Source of the DNA: Flavobacteriales bacterium
GTDB lineage: Bacteria; Bacteroidota; Bacteroidia; Flavobacteriales_F; PHOS-HE28
Assembly (NCBI GenBank): GCA_019912395.1
Contig: JAIOIH010000066.1
Coordinates: 1-64,000, forward strand
DNA: 64,000 bases
Direction of reading: 5' to 3'
In this document: positions 54,236 through 61,547 of the stretch, one piece after another
Layout of the letters: every line of letters starts with the position of its first letter
Position numbering within the stretch: the first letter of the stretch is position 1
Translations under genes and position numbers: made by a program
Notes under the pieces: generated by a model
The model's input: only the letters and a program-made list of their open reading frames with translations
Database searches by the model: none
What the model was told of the DNA's origin: nothing

Positions 54236-55438
54236 TCACTGCTTCACGAAGGTGGTCGTGAACCTGCGCCCTTCTTCGATCATGGTAAGGACATATGCAC
54301 CAGCCGGGAGATCGTACACATCCACCGATGCATTGCCCCGCACACTGCGGACCAAACAGCCCGCCGCATCATGCAACTCCAGCGTGACCATTCCAAGGTT
54401 CTTGAACCCGGAGACGAACAGGACATCGGCGGTGGGGTTCGGATATACCTTGAGCAAGGGCCCCGCATCGATCTCCGGTGTGGAAACGAGCGCCGCGATG
54501 GTGCCGGTAACGAAGCCCGAATCCACTTTGGCGAATACGCGATCATTGGAGAGGCTATAGTTGCCTACGAAGGAACCGAACGAATTGCTGGAGAAGATCC
54601 CCTCCAAGATCAGCTGCCAGCCCGAAGGTGCCCATGTGGTTCGCGAATACAATCCGTATGGACTGCGAACGAACAGGGCATCCTCATGGAAGCGCAAGCC
54701 GCCGACCCAGGAGGTAGGGGTCGCGCCAGGTTGGATGGAGGACCAGGTCGGGTCCGCAGGTGCGCCGTAACGGTGGCTGCCATCCTCATCATTGAAGAAA
54801 TAGATGCCATTCACCACTTGCAATTCCGAAACACGCGCATACGTGCTTTGGTTCTTGGAAATATCGGTCCATGTGCCACCCCCGTTCGCGGAATGGAACA
54901 ACTTCAAGGAATCGGAACCATAGTAGAGATCGCCATTGGCATCCAGCGCAGCACCGGTCACCGCATAGGGAGTTGCAACATCCGTAAAGGACACGCCCGA
55001 GTTGGTTGAATACTTGAAACCCGTGGGGGTGGACAGGAAGATGTTCCCTTGTGCGTCCTTGTAAAAGCACCTGCCCGCTACGCCGGTGATCTCCGACAGC
55101 GTCACCCCATTGTCCGTACTGCGGTACACCCGGGGATCCATGACAGAGGAGGAAGGGTTGAGGTCCTGCAGCAGGAACAAGCTGCCATCGTTGGCATGGA
55201 AAGCCTTGGGGAAAGCGCCGTACAGCACCACCGACCACGTGCCGTCGCCGCTGGAGGTGTATATGGAGTCCACGTAGGGGTCACGAAGAAAGAGGACGAA
55301 TCCGGTTTCCGTTGCATTCACCTCCATCTCATAGTGGTACTGCTGCCCAGCGGGCGGAATCCCGATGAGGTCCCAAGTCTGTGCACTCGTGTTGCCGATC
55401 AAGCAGGTGGCCAAGATCACCGGTCCAATGTTCTTCAT
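54236..55438 (-). CDS. Secreted BNR/sialidase-like propeller protein with T9SS sorting domain (400 aa)
   Basis: Signal peptide (MKNIGPVILATCLIGNTSAQ), a propeller with Asp-box-like turns (STDNGVTLSEITG, STNSGVSFTDVA, SANGGGTWTDISKN; residues about 90-230) and a type A sorting domain (VYPNPTADVLFV to RRFTTTFVKQ). The S-x-D-x-G-x-T-W type repeats are those of BNR/sialidase folds, but catalytic residues of sialidases are not evident. Start 55438 at the signal peptide. Probably a surface-exposed binding protein. Confidence 0.82.
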   Translation of the reverse strand: MKNIGPVILATCLIGNTSAQTWDLIGIPPAGQQYHYEMEVNATETGFVLFLRDPYVDSIYTSSGDGTWSVVLYGAFPKAFHANDGSLFLLQDLNPSSSVMDPRVYRSTDNGVTLSEITGVAGRCFYKDAQGNIFLSTPTGFKYSTNSGVSFTDVATPYAVTGAALDANGDLYYGSDSLKLFHSANGGGTWTDISKNQSTYARVSELQVVNGIYFFNDEDGSHRYGAPADPTWSSIQPGATPTSWVGGLRFHEDALFVRSPYGLYSRTTWAPSGWQLILEGIFSSNSFGSFVGNYSLSNDRVFAKVDSGFVTGTIAALVSTPEIDAGPLLKVYPNPTADVLFVSGFKNLGMVTLELHDAAGCLVRSVRGNASVDVYDLPAGAYVLTMIEEGRRFTTTFVKQ

Positions 55439-55942
55439 GGTCATCGTGTTGTTCGTGCAATCTATGATAACGAACGGAGGTCGCGTACAGGAGTGGACCT
55501 TGCCAGCCCCTCTTTCATCTTCGAGCCGCTGAATCCCACCCACCGAGGCCATTGAACCATGGACGCGTTCGGTACGCTCCCTCTGAACCATGAACTGCGA
55601 TGGGAAATGGGGGTATCATGCACACTACTTCAAGCAGCACGATCAAGTGAGGGCAACTGGCCTTATGCGTGCCGTGATCCGGAAACTGGACCTGCCGCAT
55701 CTGAAGGCGGACATCATTCTTGAAGCGGAAGGCACCGATCGAGAGCACAGTCGGTGCTCCTTGCGGTTACCGAGGTACAACGAAATCGAGGCATCTCCCT
55801 GCAACGCAACTTCACCTCTCCGGCCGGCTGGAAATGCTTGTATCGAAATGCCCCCGACACCATCCACCGCCCACTTCCTGATCAAGGACCGACCTTTGCG
55901 GTCCAATCGGTATTGCACCAGATCCAATCCCGCCTTGCGCCC
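55439..55942. other. 504-bp gap without a supported gene
   Basis: A 118-codon plus-strand frame from 55590 covers much of it but has no family motif and ends in low-quality sequence overlapping the next start. A CGCCTTGC sequence about 12 bases before 55943 weakly resembles a -7 element. Nothing else recognised. Confidence 0.4.
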
Positions 55943-57259
55943 ATGAAACCAGCCGTATCCGCAGCCGAGGCCGTGGCCTCCATCCGATCGGGGCAACGCG
56001 TCTTCATCCACAGCAGCGCAGCCACCCCCCATGTGCTGCTGGATGCCCTGTTGGCCCGTGCCGGGGAGCTCACCGATATGGAATTGGTGAGCATCAGTAC
56101 CTATGGGGACATGGGGCTGGACCGGCCCGGGGTGAGCGACCACTTCTTCCTCAACTCCCTCTTCACCTCGGGCAATGTGCGCAAGACGGTGAACAGCTCC
56201 GCCGGGGACCATGTGCCCATTTTCCTGAGCGAGATCCCTCGCCTGTTCGATCGGGGCATGTTCCCGCTGGATGCGGCCTTGGTGCAGCTGTCGCCACCGG
56301 ACCGACACGGCTTCTGCACCTTGGGCGTGTCCGTGGACGTCTCACGGGCTGCTGTACGCAACGCGCGCTTGGTGATCGGCCAGATCAACCCCCGCATGCC
56401 CCGCACGCATGGGGAAGGACAGGTCCACATCAGCCAGCTCCATGCCTGCGTGGAAGTGGATGAACCCTTGCCGGAAGTGGACTATGCCTGCCGCATCGGG
56501 GATCGCGAGCGGGCCATCGGCCATCACTGCGCAGCGCTGGTGGAGGACGGCTCCACCCTGCAGCTCGGCATCGGTGCGATCCCGGACGCCGTGCTGGGCA
56601 ATCTGAAGGGCCATGTGGACCTGGGCGTACACACCGAGATGTGCTCGGACGGCATGATCGACCTGCTGGAAAGCGGTGCCATCACCAACCGCTTCAAGCG
56701 AAAGTACCGGGGCCGGGTGGTCACCAGCTTCGCGTTGGGCACGCGCAAACTTTACGATGCGGTGGACGACAACCCGCTCTTCGCCTTTCTGGACGCCCAA
56801 TACGTGAACGATGGCCATGTGATCCGCCAGAACCCCAAGGTGGTTGCCATCAACAGCGCGATCGAGATCGACATCACCGGCCAGGTATGCGCGGACAGCA
56901 TCGGCACCTACCAGTATTCAGGCGTGGGCGGCCAGATGGACTTCATGCGCGGTGCTGCACTTACCGAAGGTGGCAAGCCGATCATCGCCATGGCCAGCAC
57001 CACGGGATCCGGCCTCTCGAAGGTCGTTCCCCTGCTGAAGCCGGGGGCCGGGGTGGTGACCACACGGGCGCACATGCACTACGTGGTCACCGAATACGGC
57101 ACCGCCTTCCTCTTTGGCCGGAACCTGAGGCAACGCGCCGAGGCCCTCACCGCGATCGCGCACCCGGACCATCGGGAGGAGCTGGACCGCGCCGTGTTCG
57201 ACCGTTTCGGGGCGAAGTGGGTGGCCGCTTCTGGTGGCGGTGTGGCGGGAGGTGATTGA
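55943..57259 (+). CDS. Acetyl-CoA hydrolase/transferase family protein (4-hydroxybutyrate CoA-transferase type)
   Basis: Cytoplasmic class I CoA-transferase, 438 aa, moving CoA between acetate and another acid such as 4-hydroxybutyrate or butyrate. Seen: GQRVFIHSSAATPHVLLDAL, LGIGAIPDAVL, LGVHTEMCSDGMIDL with the likely catalytic Glu, YVNDGHVIRQNPKVVAINSAIEID and YSGVGGQMDFMRGA. The C-terminal block VVTEYGTAFLFGRNLRQRAEAL is complete. Start 55943 matches the family; the frame is open upstream without homology. No pathway partner adjacent. Confidence 0.93.
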   Translation: MKPAVSAAEAVASIRSGQRVFIHSSAATPHVLLDALLARAGELTDMELVSISTYGDMGLDRPGVSDHFFLNSLFTSGNVRKTVNSSAGDHVPIFLSEIPRLFDRGMFPLDAALVQLSPPDRHGFCTLGVSVDVSRAAVRNARLVIGQINPRMPRTHGEGQVHISQLHACVEVDEPLPEVDYACRIGDRERAIGHHCAALVEDGSTLQLGIGAIPDAVLGNLKGHVDLGVHTEMCSDGMIDLLESGAITNRFKRKYRGRVVTSFALGTRKLYDAVDDNPLFAFLDAQYVNDGHVIRQNPKVVAINSAIEIDITGQVCADSIGTYQYSGVGGQMDFMRGAALTEGGKPIIAMASTTGSGLSKVVPLLKPGAGVVTTRAHMHYVVTEYGTAFLFGRNLRQRAEALTAIAHPDHREELDRAVFDRFGAKWVAASGGGVAGGD

Positions 57260-57493
57260 TGCGGCACCCGGAGGATCGCACCTGAACCGACAACGCATCG
57301 GCCGTAACAATCCACCCGCTGGAACAGGAATAGCCACGTTCACGCTCGTATTTTTCAGCACCTGCATCGTATGCACTCCACCTCTGGCGGTTTCCAGAGC
57401 CTGTGTTACAGCGCCCCAAAAGTTCGGCATTTACCTTGCCAACCCGTCCATCCGTTTTGGCCGGTCCATTTTTAAGCTCCATACCATCCATCC

Positions 57494-58948
57494 ATGACCA
57501 ACGAAGCCATCCGCGCCCTTGAACCCAAAGCCCTCTGGAACCATTTCGCCGACCTCAACGCCGTGCCGCGTCCATCCAAGAAGGAGGAGCGTGTGATCCA
57601 GTTCATGAAGGAATTCGGGGAGAAGCTAGGGCTGCCCACGCAGGTGGACCACGCCGGTAACGTGATCATCAAGAAGCCCGGCACCAAGGGCAAGGAGAAG
57701 ATGACCCCGGTGGCCTTGCAGAGCCATTTGGACATGGTCCATCAGAAGAACAACGACACGCACTTCAACTTCGATACGGACGGCATCAAGATGAAAGTGG
57801 ATGGCGATTGGGTGAAGGCCGAAGGCACCACGCTCGGCGCGGACAACGGCATCGGCGTGGCCACGATCATGACGCTGCTCGAATCCACGGACATCCCGCA
57901 TCCCCCGTTGGAAGCGCTCTTCACCATCGATGAGGAGACCGGAATGACGGGCGCTTTCGAGCTGAAGGGCGGCCTCCTGGATGCGTACATCCTGCTGAAT
58001 CTGGATACTGAGGAGGACAACGAGCTCACCATCGGTTGTGCCGGTGGAGTGGATGTAACGGCCAAGGGCACCTATGCCACCGAAGCCGTTCCCCAAGGGA
58101 TCAAGGGATATCGCCTATCGGTGAAAGGCTTGACCGGCGGTCATTCCGGCACGGAGATCCACATCGGCAGGGGCAACGCGAACAAACTGATGAACCGGAT
58201 CCTGCTCGAGAATGAAGGGCATGGCATCCGTGTCTCCACGATCGAGGGCGGCAGCCTGCGCAATGCGATCCCCCGCGAGAGCGTCGCCAGCATCGGTGTG
58301 CCTGCGGACAAGGTGCAAGCCTTCACCAAGGACTTCGAGAAGCTCCGCGACACGCTGAAATCCGAGTACGGCACCACAGATCCGGAGTTGCAGATCGAGC
58401 TAGCACCAGCGGACCTCAGCGGCAAAGTGATGGCCGCCGACGACCAAGGTCGTTTCCTGCGCGCCGTACAAGCCTGCCCGGGCGGGATCTACCGCATGAG
58501 CCCCGATGTGGAGGGCCTGGTGCAGACCAGCAACAACGTGGCCCGCATCCAACTGAAGGAAGGTACCTACACGGTGATGTGCCTTACCCGCGGCTCGGTG
58601 GACAGCGAGAAGATGGATGAGGCCAACAGCATCAGAGCGGTCTTTGAACTGATCGATGCCAAGGTGGAATTCAGCGGTGCATACCCCGGCTGGACGCCCC
58701 GCCCCGATGCCAAGATCGTGAAGTTGATGGCCGACATCTACCGCAAGCGATTTGATAGTGAGCCGCATGTACTGGCCTGCCACGCCGGCTTGGAATGCGG
58801 CATCCTCGGCACCAACTACCCGGATATGGAGATGATCTCCTTCGGCCCAACGATCAGAGGCCCACACTCACCGGACGAAAAGGTGCAGATCAGCTCCGTG
58901 CAGAAGTTCTGGGGGTATTTGCAGGAGGTGCTGGATGAGATCGAGTGA
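57494..58948 (+). CDS. pepD: Aminoacyl-histidine dipeptidase PepD
   Basis: M20-family metallopeptidase (484 aa) hydrolysing Xaa-His dipeptides such as carnosine. Zinc ligands and catalytic residues are seen in LQSHLDMVHQKN (His, Asp), LGADNGIGVA (bridging Asp), DEETGMTGA (catalytic Glu and ligand Glu) and NLDTEEDNE, and the lid domain contains GHSGTEIHIGRGNANKLM. The final ligand His is in IRGPHSPDE. All match PepD; cytoplasmic, no signal peptide. TACCTTGC, a near-consensus -7, is found about 55 bases upstream. Confidence 0.96.
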   Translation: MTNEAIRALEPKALWNHFADLNAVPRPSKKEERVIQFMKEFGEKLGLPTQVDHAGNVIIKKPGTKGKEKMTPVALQSHLDMVHQKNNDTHFNFDTDGIKMKVDGDWVKAEGTTLGADNGIGVATIMTLLESTDIPHPPLEALFTIDEETGMTGAFELKGGLLDAYILLNLDTEEDNELTIGCAGGVDVTAKGTYATEAVPQGIKGYRLSVKGLTGGHSGTEIHIGRGNANKLMNRILLENEGHGIRVSTIEGGSLRNAIPRESVASIGVPADKVQAFTKDFEKLRDTLKSEYGTTDPELQIELAPADLSGKVMAADDQGRFLRAVQACPGGIYRMSPDVEGLVQTSNNVARIQLKEGTYTVMCLTRGSVDSEKMDEANSIRAVFELIDAKVEFSGAYPGWTPRPDAKIVKLMADIYRKRFDSEPHVLACHAGLECGILGTNYPDMEMISFGPTIRGPHSPDEKVQISSVQKFWGYLQEVLDEIE

Positions 58949-59013
58949 GCGAACGAACGTCGCAACCCTGGGCCTCCGAAGCGGATGACCCTACGGCGGT
59001 GTGTTCGTCCCTG

Positions 59014-59529
59014 TTATTCTGAAGCATCCACTCCCTTCGCAAGCTGTCGCTCGTACTCCGCAGCATCGAAACTTCCATCCGAGACTTGGACGCGTCCATT
59101 CCCGGACATCGTCCAGTGTTCCACTCCGCTGAAGCATACACTGTTGCCGGTGCCGTTCGGGCCGGTATTGGTTCCGATCAACGTCCAATGGAACGAAGGA
59201 CCATCCGGTCCGGTCACCAAGCTGTCCATTAGCAACGTCAGGTCCGGAAAGGTCTTCATGAAACCCGCCGCCACTTGGGTGATCGCATCAGTTCCCACGG
59301 CCAGTTCGCCCTTGTTCACGGTGAGGGACCCGTCCGGCTCAAAGAACGAAGCCACCCGATCGGGCTGCTGACTGCACCAGGCTTCAGCATAATCCGCTCC
59401 AAAGAGCTGTAGTTCATAATTATCCATGTGAAGTCCACTTGTTGCCTTCATGGTATCGGTTGCCTGCTCGACCGAACCACTGTTGCATGCGGAAGTGACC
59501 AATACTACCAATAGCAAAGTGCTACGCAT
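59014..59529 (-). CDS. NTF2-like lipoprotein (171 aa)
   Basis: Lipoprotein signal MRSTLLLVVLVTSACNSGS (lipobox TSAC), then a SnoaL/DUF4440-like domain: ELQLFGADYAEAWCSQQPDRVASFFEPDGSLTVN, GTDAITQVAAGFMKTFPDLTLLMDSLV, FHWTLIGTNTGPNG and EHWTMSGNGRVQVSDGSFD. This is close to the ester-cyclase branch (SnoaL-like), where FHWTLTGTN is typical. Start 59529 is preferred to 59538. Lies 19 bp downstream of the RidA-like gene on the same strand, so probably cotranscribed. Function unknown. Confidence 0.85.
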   Translation of the reverse strand: MRSTLLLVVLVTSACNSGSVEQATDTMKATSGLHMDNYELQLFGADYAEAWCSQQPDRVASFFEPDGSLTVNKGELAVGTDAITQVAAGFMKTFPDLTLLMDSLVTGPDGPSFHWTLIGTNTGPNGTGNSVCFSGVEHWTMSGNGRVQVSDGSFDAAEYERQLAKGVDASE

Positions 59530-59548
59530 GTTCGGCATGGTATCGCGC

Positions 59549-60070
59549 TCAATGCTGTGGCTTGTGTACCTCCAGTTCGATCTCGATCATGAATTCCGGC
59601 AGGGCGAGGCCCTTCACCTCCAACCAGGAACCTGCCGGAAATTGCTTGGTATAGATCGCACCCCGGTACTCGGCATGCTTTAGGAAGCCCGCCATGTCCG
59701 TGGTGAATATGTGCTCCGCCACCACGTCATCGAAGGTGCATCCGTAGTGCTTCAGGATCTTGTCCAGGTCGGAATAGCAGTTCTTCATTTGCTGCCCGAG
59801 GTCGCCCACTGCGGTCGCATTTCCCTCGTTATCCATGCTTACCGCTCCACTGATCGTGATGGCATCGCCGATGCGCACCGCGTGCGTGTAGCCATATGCT
59901 TTCTCCACATCGGGCCGCAGGCTGAACCATTCCGGCTTTTCATCATCTGTTGGCGTTGTCCGTGGTTCCTCGGTGGAACCTGAACCCACCGCGCTGGCGA
60001 GCAGGACCGGTAGTGCCGCCACGGCAAGGAGTAGCAGGTTCTTTCGGAGGTCGGTGAAGGCGTATTTCAT
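59549..60070 (-). CDS. RidA/YjgF-family protein with N-terminal export signal (173 aa)
   Basis: RidA-fold protein preceded by a 30-residue hydrophobic leader (KNLLLLAVAALPVLLASAVG), so exported or membrane-tethered, unlike the cytoplasmic archetype. The domain shows AVRIGDAITISGAVSMDNEGN, DLGQQMKNCYSDLDKILKHYGC, VVAEHIFTTDM and LPEFMIEIELEV. The Arg that binds the imine acid carboxylate in archetypal RidA (PxRS motif) is replaced by Gly in FPAGSWLEV, so imine deaminase activity is doubtful. Sits just upstream of an NTF2-like lipoprotein gene. Confidence 0.88.
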   Translation of the reverse strand: MKYAFTDLRKNLLLLAVAALPVLLASAVGSGSTEEPRTTPTDDEKPEWFSLRPDVEKAYGYTHAVRIGDAITISGAVSMDNEGNATAVGDLGQQMKNCYSDLDKILKHYGCTFDDVVAEHIFTTDMAGFLKHAEYRGAIYTKQFPAGSWLEVKGLALPEFMIEIELEVHKPQH

Positions 60071-60297
60071 GATGGTTGGATTTTGTTCGGACCAAAGGTT
60101 CGGTGCATGGCGGGCCTCATACCTCGTGGAAATACCGGTTTCAATTGACGTGAGCGGGCAAGACCAGTGTATTTCAACAAGGCCCGATCACCCATGGGAT
60201 CCATCAACTCCGACGAAACTGGTATATCCACGAGGTGCCTGCCCGGTCCGTGGAAATAGTTTCGCCTCTCAACGGAAACCACCTCAACCCCTTTACC

Positions 60298-60861
60298 ATG
60301 ACCATTCGGAATACCGCGTTCACGTTCGCAATACCCGGACTCTTGCTTGCCGCTTGTTCCGCACCTCAACCCTGCCCGCCGGTGGAGGTGCATTTCGTGC
60401 ATCCGGTTTCCTCCATCCCGCCCGAAGCCGATGCCAACATCGCAGTGGTGGAAGGTTACCTCAACGCATTGGTAACACTGGATGTCGCGGCCATTCGTGC
60501 CGCAACAGCCCCTGGGTTCTACGCCAACAATACCTATACACCGCCCGACTCATCCGATGTTGAAGGCGTCATCTCCGCGTGGATGCACAACGACTCGACC
60601 CGCAGCGATCAGAAGCTGGAGAAGGTGTTCGCGGAATGTGTTCGCGTGGCCCCGGGTAATGAATATGCGGGCGACTGGGTGCATTACTGGGGCACTTATT
60701 ACGCCACGGACAAGGCTACGGGCAAACCTTTCCGGGTCCCCTTCTTCTATGATGGCCGCGTGGAGGACGGCAAGATCACCAAGTCATACACGTACCTGGA
60801 CCGCTTGTCCGTGTGGAACCAGTTGGGCGTGGCACCTCCGGTTCCGGCCACAAGGAAATAG
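60298..60861 (+). CDS. NTF2-like/SnoaL-like lipoprotein (187 aa)
   Basis: Lipoprotein signal (FTFAIPGLLLAACSAPQ, lipobox LAAC) followed by a Pro/Cys-rich spacer and a SnoaL-like domain. Visible: VVEGYLNALVTLDVAAIRAATAPGFYANN, GVISAWMHN, WVHYWGTYYATDKATGKPFRVPFFYDGRVEDGKI and SYTYLDRLSVWNQLG. The ATG at 60298 opens the signal peptide; TAGTTTCG near 60257 is a near-consensus -7. Third NTF2-like protein in this part of the window. Confidence 0.85.
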   Translation: MTIRNTAFTFAIPGLLLAACSAPQPCPPVEVHFVHPVSSIPPEADANIAVVEGYLNALVTLDVAAIRAATAPGFYANNTYTPPDSSDVEGVISAWMHNDSTRSDQKLEKVFAECVRVAPGNEYAGDWVHYWGTYYATDKATGKPFRVPFFYDGRVEDGKITKSYTYLDRLSVWNQLGVAPPVPATRK

Positions 60862-60980
60862 GTGGGAGGAGTATCGCGGCACGTGACCGTTCTGCAGAAC
60901 TCCTCCCTTGTACCCTGGTTTTGCCTTGCTTGAACCTTGGTCGGTCAATGATCGCCGATCCCGTGTTCCTTTGCGTTCCC

Positions 60981-61426
60981 ATGATCAGGTTCCGTACACT
61001 CCTGGTATCCGTACCACTGCTTGTAGCGTGCGCTGCGATTGCCCAACCCTCCATGCCACCCGTGGGGCTGCATGGAGAATGGGAAGGCGAGGTGAACGGA
61101 GCACGCTATGTGGAACAGTGGACATGTGCCAATGGCGTTTGCGATGGAAAGGCCACCAGCTATCGCGGGGATCAGGTTGCCATGGAGGAGACCACTCGGA
61201 TCATGGAGTTTGCGGGGCAATGGATCTTATTGGTGGCGGTGGACCGACGATCGCGTTCAAGTGCATCCACGCTACGGCCACCACGTGGGTCTTTGAGAAC
61301 GCGGAGCACGATTTCCCTCAACGCATCAGCTATACAGTGGCGGGCGATGTCCTCGACGCCCATATCGTCGGGCCGGGCAAGGAAAGTGAGGTCCGCATGG
61401 ACTTCCACCTGAAGCGGGTGAAGTGA
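60981..61426 (+). pseudogene. DUF6265-like exported protein, frameshifted
   Basis: The first part (from ATG 60981) reads a signal peptide (LLVSVPLLVACAAIAQ), GLHGEWEGEVNGARYVEQWT and TTRIMEFAGQWILLVAV. The family then continues only in another frame as GGPTIAFKCIHATATTWVFENAEHDFPQRISY to FHLKRVK at 61426. The switch lies within GGTGGCGGTGGA around 61231-61242, where one base is out of register. The two halves together match the small exported DUF6265-like proteins with the HDFPQRI signature. Either a real disabling indel or a sequencing/assembly slip in a G-rich run. Confidence 0.8.
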
Positions 61427-61547
61427 TCCCCCCTGTTCCATAGGGTGCGGTATTGTCGCCGTTGGTGGCGTTGCGCTGCAACGCAGGGCGGAAAGAAGTG
61501 CCCGGTCCTCCGACCTCACGAGGGAATGAAGCGTTCAGCCGGACGGT

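Noticed and set aside
55590-55946. 118-codon plus-strand frame between two genes
   Set aside because: No motif, no upstream promoter, and it overlaps the CoA-transferase start; treated as non-coding.
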